A stretch of DNA of 35,333 bases from positions 1-35,333 of the forward strand of contig JAMPEU010000026.1 of assembly GCA_023664865.1 (NCBI GenBank). Direction: 5' to 3'. Below the pieces are notes generated by a model that saw only the letters and a program-made list of their open reading frames with translations, did no database searches and was not told the DNA's origin. Positions within the stretch are counted from its first letter, which is position 1. Every line of letters begins with the position of its first letter. This document shows positions 14,817 through 22,347 of this stretch, piece by piece. This stretch comes from Butyrivibrio sp. (GTDB lineage: Bacteria; Bacillota; Clostridia; Lachnospirales; Lachnospiraceae). The position numbers and the translations under genes are program-made.

Positions 14817-15518
14817 TTACTCCATCGTATAAAACTCAATAAACAACTTATTTACATTATTATACAGCCTGCGTGAAATGGGGATTTTGCTTCCGTCATC
14901 GAGTGTAAGGGCATTTTTTTCGATGCTTCTTACGAACCTTAGATTTACAATATATGAGCGGTGCGGGCGGATAAACCCCTGCGTTTTCTCAAATTTACTT
15001 ATGCCCATATTACAGTCAAAAGTATTGCCGTCTAAAGTATGTACGGCGCTGTTTCTGCCAAACGCTTCTATATAAGTAATATCATCAGTGGAGATGTGCA
15101 TGATGCCATTAGCAGTTGTAAGAAGTATCTGGTCGGAATGTTCCCGTTTCTGTGAATATTTGTCCAGAACGGCAAAAAGCTTGTCCTTTTCTATCGGCTT
15201 TATCAGGTAGTGGAGAGCTTCCACGTCATACCCCTGCTCCATATATTCAGAATAGCCCGTGACAAAGATTATCGGAAGCATATCGCCGTTTGCACGAAGT
15301 TTCTTCGCCAGTTCCATGCCGTTTATGCCGCTCATTTCAATGTCTAATAAAAGCAGTCCGCAGGGCTTTTCTTCGTATTCAAAAAGAAACTGTTCCGCGT
15401 TTTCATAGCACGCAGTGCTTACCGCAAAAGGTTTCTGTGACGACCATTCGTCAATCATATTGCGAAGATGCTTTATCTGTTCGTAATCGTCGTCGCATAG
15501 AGCGATTGAGACGGACAT
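14817..15518 (-). CDS. LytTR-family response regulator
   Basis: A 233-aa DNA-binding response regulator. The receiver domain (1-120) has the acidic pocket CDDD (8-11), phosphoacceptor D59 in LLLLDIEMSG, T/G in FVTGYSEY, and K107 in YLIKPIE. The LytTR domain (about 130-230) contains TYIEAFGRNSAVHTLDG, GFIRPHRSYIVNLRFV and SIEKNALTLDDGSKIPISRR, the beta-rich DNA-binding fold of AgrA/ComE/BlpR. ATG 15518 follows AAGGAG with good spacing. It is the first gene of a minus-strand pair with the GHKL kinase. Its likely target is the direct-repeat operator at 13783-13811. No peptide-precursor gene was found beside it. Confidence 0.94.
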   Translation of the reverse strand: MSVSIALCDDDYEQIKHLRNMIDEWSSQKPFAVSTACYENAEQFLFEYEEKPCGLLLLDIEMSGINGMELAKKLRANGDMLPIIFVTGYSEYMEQGYDVEALHYLIKPIEKDKLFAVLDKYSQKREHSDQILLTTANGIMHISTDDITYIEAFGRNSAVHTLDGNTFDCNMGISKFEKTQGFIRPHRSYIVNLRFVRSIEKNALTLDDGSKIPISRRLYNNVNKLFIEFYTME

Positions 15519-15542
15519 ATGCTAATACTCCTTATTAATGAG

Positions 15543-15624
15543 AATTCAGGTAAAATAAACACACATGGGGTTCCACGCCTGAAAAGCGGTAAGTCGCCCC
15601 ATGTGTGTTTATTTTACCTGAATT
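15543..15624. repeat. Nested palindrome, family A copy 3 (between response regulator and spoIIIAA)
   Basis: A perfect 28-bp stem, starting aattcaggtaaaataaacac, from 15543 to 15570 and from 15597 to 15624. The loop carries cctgaaaagcggtaagtcg (15578-15596), the exact reverse complement of the family A core. The stem sequence is unrelated to the other two family A copies. It lies in the leader of the response-regulator gene (minus strand), upstream of its AAGGAG site. Confidence 0.92.
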
Positions 15625-15682
15625 TGAAGGTTATAGCAAGAGTCTATTAGTATTTGAAAGTATAAGCCAAATAAATAATTCA

Positions 15683-15711
15683 GTCATAACTTGGCCTTCT
15701 TTTCATATATT
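15683..15711 (+). promoter_or_regulatory. Candidate SigE promoter of the spoIIIA operon
   Basis: GTCATAAC (15683-15690), 13-bp spacer, CATATATT (15704-15711). This resembles the SigE pattern (KMATATT, about 13-15 bp, CATACAmT). The position, about 20 bp before ATG 15732, fits the known SigE control of spoIIIA in Bacillus and Clostridia. The leader would be short but holds the AAGGGGGCGG ribosome site. Confidence 0.6.
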
Positions 15712-15731
15712 GAGATAAGGGGGCGGCTGAT

Positions 15732-16688
15732 ATGCAGAAAGAAGAAATTTTACATATTTTTCCTGACTTTATGCGCAGCAGATGGGAGAAAGTGGCAGAG
15801 CAGGCGAAACGACTTCAGGAAATACGGATGCGCGTCAATCAGCCTGTTATGATACTCATGGACAATAAGGAGTGGTTTCTTAAGAGCAGCGGAGAGTTGA
15901 CGAATGATGTGTCTTGGGCAGTATGCAGTAGTGAAAAGGAGCTGGAAGCGGTTCTTGCCCATGTATGCCATTATTCCATCTATGCTTTTGCAGATGAAAT
16001 AAGGCAGGGGTTTATGACGATTCCGGGCGGACACCGCATCGGGCTGTCGGGACAGGTTATATTGGAGAATAGTGAGCAGATAAGAAATATAAAATACATT
16101 CGCTATCTTAATATCCGTATTGCGCATGAAATCAAAGGAGTATCGGATAAAGCGCTTCCTTATTTATACCAAGGAAAAGAGGTATTGAATACCTTGATTA
16201 TTTCACCGCCCGGCTGCGGTAAAACCACGATGTTAAGGGATTTAGTGAGAAACTTTTCGCGGGGAAATGCTTATGGAAAAGGAAGAAACGTAGGGCTTGT
16301 TGACGAACGCTCCGAGATTGCGGGAAGTTTCTTGGGAGTGCCGCAGAATGATATCGGAACGCGCACGGATGTGATGGATGCCTGCCCGAAAAGCGAGGGA
16401 ATGATGATGATGATTCGTTCCATGGCGCCTGATGTTCTCGCCGTCGATGAGTTGGGAAGTGCAAAAGATATAGAAGCTATGCGCCAGGCGTTTCAATGCG
16501 GCTGCAAGATGCTTGCCACGATACATGGCTTTTCCATCGGAGAAGTGGAGCGCAAAGAGTATATGAAGTCTGTTATTAAAGAACAGCTTTTTGACAGGTA
16601 CATGCTGCTTGGAAAGAAAAATGACAGGTGCGTCATAATTGGCATATATGACAGAGAGAGGAAATTATGCTCAGACTTGCAGGAATAA
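15732..16688 (+). CDS. spoIIIAA: Stage III sporulation protein AA (secretion ATPase-like)
   Basis: A 318-aa cytoplasmic ATPase related to type II/IV secretion ATPases. It energises the SpoIIIA-SpoIIQ channel between mother cell and forespore. It has the N-terminal RLQEIRMRVNQPV segment, the FADEIRQGFMTIPGGHRIGLSG region, Walker A SPPGCGKTT (158-166), GLVDERSEIAG (Asp box), and Walker B VLAVDELGSAKD followed by ATIHG. The ribosome site AAGGGGGCGG precedes ATG 15732. It is first of the eight-gene spoIIIA operon, behind a candidate SigE promoter, and overlaps spoIIIAB by 22 bp. Confidence 0.96.
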   Translation: MQKEEILHIFPDFMRSRWEKVAEQAKRLQEIRMRVNQPVMILMDNKEWFLKSSGELTNDVSWAVCSSEKELEAVLAHVCHYSIYAFADEIRQGFMTIPGGHRIGLSGQVILENSEQIRNIKYIRYLNIRIAHEIKGVSDKALPYLYQGKEVLNTLIISPPGCGKTTMLRDLVRNFSRGNAYGKGRNVGLVDERSEIAGSFLGVPQNDIGTRTDVMDACPKSEGMMMMIRSMAPDVLAVDELGSAKDIEAMRQAFQCGCKMLATIHGFSIGEVERKEYMKSVIKEQLFDRYMLLGKKNDRCVIIGIYDRERKLCSDLQE

Positions 16689-17185
16689 TTATGCTTATGT
16701 GCGGCTGTATAGGACTTGGAGTCAATAAGGCTTCGGAGGAAAAGCAGCGTATAAGCGGACTTAGGGAAATCAGGCGTATGATTGTGAGGATTCAAAACGA
16801 GATGGTCTATGGCAAGAGGACTCTGCCGGAAATATGCCTGATATTTTCTGAAAACAGTACAGAACCTTATAATAACGCTTTTTTAGGGATTTTTAAACAG
16901 TTAGAGGCAAATGACGGGCGTGCATTGGAAGATATCTGGAAAGAAAGCCTTACTTACTGCATGAAAGATATGCCGCTTGAGACAGAGGAGAAGAACATAC
17001 TTATCAATCTGACAGACCATATAGGCATCATGGACGAAACGGCGCAGGCTGCGGATATCGGACAATCTCTGGATATGATTACTGACCATATAGCGCAGGC
17101 AGAAGCGGAATATAAGAATAAAGTCAAAGTTATTATGAGTGTAAGCGTTATGGCAGGATTGTTTCTGACAATATGGCTTATTTAA
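16667..17185 (+). CDS. spoIIIAB: Stage III sporulation protein AB
   Basis: A 172-aa membrane protein with GspF-like (type II secretion) character and the normal length. An N-terminal hydrophobic segment (LAGIIMLMCGCIGLGVN) and a C-terminal helix (VIMSVSVMAGLFLTIWLI) flank a helical cytoplasmic domain with GLREIRRMIVRIQNEMVYGK and TLPEI, both typical of SpoIIIAB. The start overlaps spoIIIAA by 22 bp, with AGAGAGG in the upstream gene as its ribosome site, so translation is probably coupled. It ends 18 bp before spoIIIAC. Confidence 0.95.
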   Translation: MLRLAGIIMLMCGCIGLGVNKASEEKQRISGLREIRRMIVRIQNEMVYGKRTLPEICLIFSENSTEPYNNAFLGIFKQLEANDGRALEDIWKESLTYCMKDMPLETEEKNILINLTDHIGIMDETAQAADIGQSLDMITDHIAQAEAEYKNKVKVIMSVSVMAGLFLTIWLI

Positions 17186-17203
17186 TAGGAGAAAGGTTAT
17201 AAA

Positions 17204-17401
17204 ATGGGCATTGGTCTTATTTTTAGAATTGCGGCAGTAGGCATATTGGTAACAATATTAAATCAGATATTGAAGCACAGCGGCAGGGAAGACCAAGCTT
17301 TTTTAGTCAGTCTTGCCGGACTGATTCTGGTTCTTACATGGATTGTACCGTATATATACGATTTATTTCTGATGATTCAGGATTTATTTTCAATTGAATA
17401 G
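17204..17401 (+). CDS. spoIIIAC: Stage III sporulation protein AC
   Basis: A 65-aa membrane protein of two helices (IGLIFRIAAVGILVTILNQI and FLVSLAGLILVLTWIVPYIY) joined by KHSGREDQA. The size and the LKHSGREDQAF loop match SpoIIIAC. It is an integral part of the mother-cell side of the SpoIIIA channel. An AGGAGAAAGG ribosome site precedes ATG 17204. Third gene of the operon. Confidence 0.96.
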   Translation: MGIGLIFRIAAVGILVTILNQILKHSGREDQAFLVSLAGLILVLTWIVPYIYDLFLMIQDLFSIE

Positions 17402-17430
17402 GTTATATTGCAGGCAGGGAGAAGTTTCAT

Positions 17431-17817
17431 ATGGATATTATTAAAATCGTACTGATTGGTCTTATAGGAGTATTATTTGCCGTACCGTTAAAAAGCTATA
17501 AAGCGGAATACAGCATCTACATTGGACTTGCAGTGTGCCTTATTATACTGACCTATTCCGTAAATTACTTTACAAGCATATTAAGCGGCATGGATAGCCT
17601 GCAAACTTATCTGGGGGAGAATTTTAAATATCTTTCAATCCTGTTTAAAGCCGTAGGTGCGGCATATGTATGCGAGTTCTGCTCTTCCATATGCAAAGAT
17701 GCCGGATACATCGGCATAGCGGGACAAGTAGAAACTGTAGGCAAGATGTATATTCTGTTAATCGGAATGCCGGTCTTGTTTGCTTTAATGCAGAGCATAC
17801 ATGAGCTGGCAGGGTAA
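17431..17817 (+). CDS. spoIIIAD: Stage III sporulation protein AD
   Basis: A 128-aa membrane protein with about four helices. The hydrophobic segments are IIKIVLIGLIGVLFAVPLK, IYIGLAVCLIILTYSVNYF, the region ILFKAVGAAYVCEFCSSICK, and the C-terminal MYILLIGMPVLFALMQSI. The AAYVCEFCSSICKDAGY...GQVETVGK motif is the SpoIIIAD signature; AC and AD share this fold. It follows spoIIIAC by 29 bp with GCAGGGAG upstream of the ATG. Channel component, membrane-embedded. Confidence 0.95.
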   Translation: MDIIKIVLIGLIGVLFAVPLKSYKAEYSIYIGLAVCLIILTYSVNYFTSILSGMDSLQTYLGENFKYLSILFKAVGAAYVCEFCSSICKDAGYIGIAGQVETVGKMYILLIGMPVLFALMQSIHELAG

Positions 17818-17852
17818 GGAAGGAGCATGGTTATCAGTATGGAATTGGAATT

Positions 17853-18989
17853 ATGAAAAAAAGAAAGAAAACGGCAGCAGTATTCATACTTATAATAACT
17901 ATTCTGATACAGCCTGTAAAAGCATACGCATATTCGGGAGAGGATATATGGCAGGAGAATGATTTAGATTTGGCGCAGGATGCGTTCAAGTCCATGTTTC
18001 CCGAATACAGTTTCGATGGAAAACAGGTGTTATCATTAATAGCCCAAGGGAAAATTATGTCTGCACTATCAATGCTTGCATCGGGGCTTATAGATATGGT
18101 TAAGGCGCAGTTTGGCGAGATAAAAATGATTTTTGTAATGATTTTGCTTCTGGGTATTACAGCTGCGTTGTTTTCTAATTTTGCAGACGTATTACAAAGC
18201 CGTCAGGTGTCGGATATTGCATTTTACTTTATATACCTAATGCTGATTACAGTCTTAATCAAGGTGTTTGGGAATGCGGCAGAGATTGTAAAAGAAATGT
18301 TAAATCAACTTATAACTTTTATACAACTGTTTATTCCAGCGTATATTCTGACTATTGGAACGGCGTCGGGAGCGGCGTCAGCAGCCTCGTATTATCAGCT
18401 TTTTTTAATGGCGGTTTACATAATTGACAAGCTATATTTATTATTAATTATGCCGATGGTGTATTGTTTTGTTCTGCTTAGCGTTATCAATGGCGTGTGG
18501 ATGGAAGAAAAATTGAACCTTCTGCTGGACCTTCTGCATAAAGTCATAGGCGGCTGTATTAAAATAACACTTGGTATAGTAACCGGATTGGGAATGATGC
18601 AGTCCATGATATCACCGATTATAGACGCATTGGAGACTTCGGCATTGAAAAAAGCAGTTTCCGCTATTCCGGGCATAGGGAATCTCACGGAAGGGGTTTT
18701 TGAGATGGTAGTGGGTTCGGCGGTACTTATTAAAAACAGTATCGGAATATACATTACACTTGTTATGCTGTTTATATGCGCCATTCCACTCATCAAACTT
18801 TTGCTATTGTCGGGAGTCCTTAAGGCAGGTTCGGCATTGGTCGGAATAGTGAGCGATAAGAGACTTACCAACTGCGCTAACCGTGTAGGAGACGGCAGCC
18901 TGATGCTGCTTAAGATTTCGTTGTCGTCAATTGCTCTGTTTATTATAAGCATCGCCATAATGGCTTGTGCGACCAATCGGGGAATGTAA
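17853..18989 (+). CDS. spoIIIAE: Stage III sporulation protein AE
   Basis: A 378-aa polytopic membrane protein, the largest membrane component of the SpoIIIA complex. A signal-like N terminus (KKTAAVFILIITILIQPVKAYA) is followed by a soluble stretch (EDIWQENDLDLAQDAFKSMF), then about seven hydrophobic segments including IKMIFVMILLLGITAALFSN and LLLIMPMVYCFVLLSVINGV. The conserved AVSAIPGIGNLTEGV...LIKNSIG block is present. Its ATG overlaps the TGA of a nine-codon upstream frame that starts at 17827 behind AAGGAG, so translation may be coupled. It ends TAATG, overlapping spoIIIAF by one base. Confidence 0.95.
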   Translation: MKKRKKTAAVFILIITILIQPVKAYAYSGEDIWQENDLDLAQDAFKSMFPEYSFDGKQVLSLIAQGKIMSALSMLASGLIDMVKAQFGEIKMIFVMILLLGITAALFSNFADVLQSRQVSDIAFYFIYLMLITVLIKVFGNAAEIVKEMLNQLITFIQLFIPAYILTIGTASGAASAASYYQLFLMAVYIIDKLYLLLIMPMVYCFVLLSVINGVWMEEKLNLLLDLLHKVIGGCIKITLGIVTGLGMMQSMISPIIDALETSALKKAVSAIPGIGNLTEGVFEMVVGSAVLIKNSIGIYITLVMLFICAIPLIKLLLLSGVLKAGSALVGIVSDKRLTNCANRVGDGSLMLLKISLSSIALFIISIAIMACATNRGM

Positions 18990-19684
18990 TGAATACGTTG
19001 GTGGAATTGATTAAGAAAATAGGCATATTCATGATTGCGGCGCAGGCTGTGATTCACTTTGCACCGGATATAAAGTATGCCAAATATATGAAGCTCATAG
19101 TAGGGATAATGGTGCTGCTGCAGTTTTTATCCCCTATATATGGAATAGTGAACGGAATGGAGGCGGATTGGGAAAAGAAACTGTCAGATATCGGGCAGGA
19201 ACTTGGCATATATGGAGAAACAGCAGAATTTGAAAGTATGTATTCCGCCGCTGAAACAGCCGCAAAAAGCATGGAAGAAGAAATTAAATCTAAATTAAAC
19301 AGCGCGCAAGTGGCTGATTTTGGCGGAAAAACCTATACGGTGACAAATGTTAAGATAGAACTTGTGAGAGGCTATGAGAATGATGAAGGCGCAGTCCAAT
19401 ACAGTATTAATAAGATACGAGTCATAGCATGGGAGCGTACCAATGGAAGAAGCACAGACGCAAAAGATACAGGAAATATAAACAGCGTAGACAAAATACA
19501 GATTGATAAAGTTGAAAAGATAACAAGTGATATCTATGAGAATGATGAAGAATACAATAGCAATGAATACATACAGATAAATGTTATGGAAGATGAAATA
19601 ACGGGTATCCTGCGCAAAAGGTTCTGCGGCGTGCTTGGTATGGAAGAAAGTTATATGGAGGTGATAGTATACGGAGCAGATTAA
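18989..19684 (+). CDS. spoIIIAF: Stage III sporulation protein AF
   Basis: A 231-aa membrane protein. Two N-terminal helices (IGIFMIAAQAVIHFAPD; YMKLIVGIMVLLQFLSPIYG) are followed by an extracytoplasmic domain with the ring-building-motif-like region VKIELVRGYENDE. I choose ATG 18989 (MNTLVELIKKIG), whose first base is the last base of the spoIIIAE stop (TAATG), so coupling is likely. An in-frame ATG at 18965 would overlap spoIIIAE by 25 bp and lacks a ribosome site. The C-terminal coding end (MEVIVYGAD) contains the ribosome site of spoIIIAG. Confidence 0.92.
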   Translation: MNTLVELIKKIGIFMIAAQAVIHFAPDIKYAKYMKLIVGIMVLLQFLSPIYGIVNGMEADWEKKLSDIGQELGIYGETAEFESMYSAAETAAKSMEEEIKSKLNSAQVADFGGKTYTVTNVKIELVRGYENDEGAVQYSINKIRVIAWERTNGRSTDAKDTGNINSVDKIQIDKVEKITSDIYENDEEYNSNEYIQINVMEDEITGILRKRFCGVLGMEESYMEVIVYGAD

Positions 19685-19691
19685 GAAACTT

Positions 19692-20324
19692 GTGAGTAAA
19701 ATAACAGGCGGTACCAAATTGCGCAAAGACCAGCTTTTAATTATGGTTTTATGCGGAATACTGTTGTGCATTATTGCGATACCGATAGGAGAAAAAGATT
19801 CAGATTCCAATTTTTTTATAAAAAAGTCCAATAAACAGGACAGTGGTTATGATATAGTGGATAATAACCAGACGGTGCGGGGGAATAGCGAAGTGCCTTC
19901 ATCAGACTATGATTTATCTTATATATCTTATTGGGAAGAGAAGCTTAAAGCTTCCTTATCACAAATCGACGGAGTGGGCGAAGTCGAAGTTTTAATTACC
20001 TTAAAGGAATCAGAAGAGAGAGTTACGGAGAAAGATATACCGCAAGAGACGAAAGAGACGGTAGAGGCAGACTCGGAAGGCGGCAGCCGCAGGGTTATCG
20101 AGAAGAGCCTGAATGAGTCTACTATATATACGGTGAATGAAGAAGGACAGAATGTGCCATACATAAGCAAGGTTATACAGCCAGTGGTGGAAGGCGTGGT
20201 GGTTATTGCGCAGGGCGGCGGTTCGGATGCCGTGAAACTTAATATTATTGAGACAATTAAGGTATTATTTGCTATTGACGTGAATAAGATAAGAGTAGTA
20301 GAGATGAAAACAAATACTAAATAA
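19692..20324 (+). CDS. spoIIIAG: Stage III sporulation protein AG (probable true start ACG at 19671)
   Basis: A 210-aa protein from the GTG at 19692. One helix (LLIMVLCGILLCIIAIPIG) is followed by the ring-building domain (YWEEKLKASLSQIDGVGEVEVLITL), which forms a large ring in the intermembrane space, and the end NIIETIKVLFAIDVNKIRVVEM. The GTG has no ribosome site. A strong GGAGGTGAT lies at 19657-19665 and is correctly spaced for codon 19671, which is ACG, followed in frame by EQIKKLVSKITGG, a plausible natural N terminus. So the functional start is either a non-standard ACG or GTG 19692 by coupling. Confidence 0.92.
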   Translation: MSKITGGTKLRKDQLLIMVLCGILLCIIAIPIGEKDSDSNFFIKKSNKQDSGYDIVDNNQTVRGNSEVPSSDYDLSYISYWEEKLKASLSQIDGVGEVEVLITLKESEERVTEKDIPQETKETVEADSEGGSRRVIEKSLNESTIYTVNEEGQNVPYISKVIQPVVEGVVVIAQGGGSDAVKLNIIETIKVLFAIDVNKIRVVEMKTNTK

Positions 20325-20337
20325 AGGGGAGAATGCT

Positions 20338-21051
20338 TTGAAAAATATGATTAAGAAAAATCAGGTAATGATTACGGCTTTGGCAATTATGATTGCAGTT
20401 GCAGGATACCTGAATTTTGCAGGCACGAAGGTAACGGACGAAGAGATTTTGACAGTGAACGGCGGTATAGCTACAGACGACTTGGGCAATATGTCGCTGA
20501 CAGACGATGAAATTGATTACAGTACATTATTTGATCTTTCGGAAGAAGACATAGAGCAGTCTTCCAATGATATACTCAGTCTGGACAGCGACGTAGAAGT
20601 GAGCAGTTCAGGCGTGCTTGATGAAAGCGTAGCGGAAGGAATAGACAATGGCGAAGTGCCGGGAGAAGCAGTATTCACCGCCTCATCGGGACTGACGACA
20701 TTATATGGCGCTAAATTGCAGAAGGAGCAGACCAGGGCGCAGATTAAGGAGACGCTTCTGGGACTCATTAATAATGAGAATATCAGTGAAGACCAGAAAC
20801 AGGCGGCAGTAGACAGCATGATTGTAATGACTGATATCGCGGAGAAAGAGACGGCGGCGGAGATTCTGCTGGAAGCCAAAGGATTTACGGATTCTATTGT
20901 CAGCATTGACGGTGAAAGCGTGGACGTAGTAATCAATATGCCGGAGCTTACGGAGGCCCAGCGCGCGCAGATAGAGGATATTGTTACAAGGAAGACAGGA
21001 TTAAGCGCGGAGGCTGTCGTAATCAGTACGGTGAATTCGACATCAAATTAG
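20338..21051 (+). CDS. spoIIIAH: Stage III sporulation protein AH
   Basis: A 237-aa protein with one N-terminal helix (VMITALAIMIAVAGYLNFAG) and an extracytoplasmic ring-building domain (ETAAEILLEAKGFTDSIVSI, with VDVVINMPELTEAQRAQIED). This domain pairs with forespore SpoIIQ in the channel. An acidic linker (LDSDVEVSSSG...) lies between. The start is TTG 20338, with AAAGGGGAG 6-7 bp upstream; ATG 20347 is an alternative. Last gene of spoIIIA; no U-tract hairpin follows before deoB, so read-through is possible. Confidence 0.94.
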   Translation: MKNMIKKNQVMITALAIMIAVAGYLNFAGTKVTDEEILTVNGGIATDDLGNMSLTDDEIDYSTLFDLSEEDIEQSSNDILSLDSDVEVSSSGVLDESVAEGIDNGEVPGEAVFTASSGLTTLYGAKLQKEQTRAQIKETLLGLINNENISEDQKQAAVDSMIVMTDIAEKETAAEILLEAKGFTDSIVSIDGESVDVVINMPELTEAQRAQIEDIVTRKTGLSAEAVVISTVNSTSN

Positions 21052-21071
21052 GTGCAACTTTTAAACATTTA

Positions 21072-21080
21072 TGATATAAT
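21072..21080 (+). promoter_or_regulatory. Extended -10 promoter element for deoB
   Basis: TGATATAAT: a perfect TATAAT (21075-21080) with an upstream TG at 21072-21073. The -35 is poor. It lies 62 bp before ATG 21142 and gives deoB a vegetative promoter separate from the sporulation operon. Confidence 0.65.
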
Positions 21081-21141
21081 GAGCGTTAGCAATAAGCGTA
21101 AAGGAAAAATAAGCAGCATTTGTGAAAGAGAGGGGCAAAAG

Positions 21142-22296
21142 ATGAAAAGAGTTTTTCTTATTGTATTAGATAGCTTTGGAATAGGTGAGATGGAAGATGC
21201 GGCTTTGTACGGTGACAAAGGCACAAGTACAATCAGGTCCGTATCTTCCAGCTCATATTTTAATATGCCGAATATGGCGAAGATGGGGCTTTTCAATATA
21301 GACGGAGTGGACTGCGGGGAAAAGACTGATGCCTTTAGCGCAAGAATCGCCCGTATGAAAGAGGCTTCAAAAGGCAAAGATACTACTATCGGACATTGGG
21401 AGATTGCAGGAATATATTCCCCGAAGCCGCTTCCAACTTATCCTAACGGTTTCCCGCAGGAAGTTTTAGACGAATTTAGTAAAAAGACCGGCAGGGGAGT
21501 GCTTTGCAATAAGCCGTATTCGGGTACTGTGGTTATTCAGGAGTACGGAGATGCGCATATGGATAGCGGGGATTTAATTGTGTATACTTCCGCAGACAGC
21601 GTATTCCAGATTGCAGCGCATGAAGATATAGTTCCGATAGAGCAGCTTTATGAATATTGCCATATAGCACGTGATATTCTTCAAGGTGAGCATGGTGTTG
21701 GAAGGGTTATTGCGCGTCCGTTTATCGGTCCGCACGGCGGTCCCTATACCAGAACGCCCCGCCGACATGATTTTTCAATTTTACCGCCCTCGGTTACTAT
21801 GCTCGACCAGCTCTCAAGCAGTGGCAAGGACGTGATAGCGGTAGGCAAGATTAAGGATATTTTCGCGGGCAAAGGAATAACCGAATCGGTATATACAAGC
21901 GGGAATGAAGAAGGAATAGAGCGGACGCTTGAGTATCTGGATAAAGATTTCGAGGGTTTATGCTTTGTTAATCTGGTCGATTATGATATGCTTTACGGGC
22001 ATCGCAATGACATTGACGGCTATGCCAAGGCGCTTGCTTATTTTGATGCTAAACTGCCGGAAATTTGTAATAAAATGCGTGGAGACGATATCCTGATGAT
22101 TACGGCGGACCACGGCTGCGATCCCGGCTACACTGTGTCTACGGACCATTCCAGGGAGCATACTCCGTTTATTATGTACGGAGCAGGGATAGAGCCTGCC
22201 AATCTTGGCACCAGAGACACTTTTGCGGATATCGGAGCCACTGTGCTTGATTATTTTAACATAAAACCGGAGTTTTCCGGCACATCGATGATGTAA
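21142..22296 (+). CDS. deoB: Phosphopentomutase
   Basis: Interconverts (deoxy)ribose 1-phosphate and 5-phosphate in nucleoside salvage. With ATG 21142 the product is 384 aa, near the usual ~390. Alkaline-phosphatase-fold metal sites are visible: VLDSFGIGEMEDA (N-terminal Asp), GKDTTIGHWEIAG (catalytic Thr region), and near the end DILMITADHGCDPGYTVSTDHSREHTPF, with metal-binding DH/H residues. GAGAGGGG lies just before ATG 21142. The frame is open 30 codons upstream, but that stretch contains the extended -10 promoter at 21072-21080 and is not coding. Confidence 0.95.
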   Translation: MKRVFLIVLDSFGIGEMEDAALYGDKGTSTIRSVSSSSYFNMPNMAKMGLFNIDGVDCGEKTDAFSARIARMKEASKGKDTTIGHWEIAGIYSPKPLPTYPNGFPQEVLDEFSKKTGRGVLCNKPYSGTVVIQEYGDAHMDSGDLIVYTSADSVFQIAAHEDIVPIEQLYEYCHIARDILQGEHGVGRVIARPFIGPHGGPYTRTPRRHDFSILPPSVTMLDQLSSSGKDVIAVGKIKDIFAGKGITESVYTSGNEEGIERTLEYLDKDFEGLCFVNLVDYDMLYGHRNDIDGYAKALAYFDAKLPEICNKMRGDDILMITADHGCDPGYTVSTDHSREHTPFIMYGAGIEPANLGTRDTFADIGATVLDYFNIKPEFSGTSMM

Positions 22297-22347
22297 AGCC
22301 AAGGTGGACAACCTTATGAGAATATAGTATTTGTGGAGGATAAGAAC

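Noticed and set aside
15519-15731. Second LytTR operator upstream of the response regulator (ctttcaaat / ccttcaaat pair)
   Set aside because: The similar words are about 26 bp apart rather than two helical turns and are imperfect; not enough to claim autoregulation.
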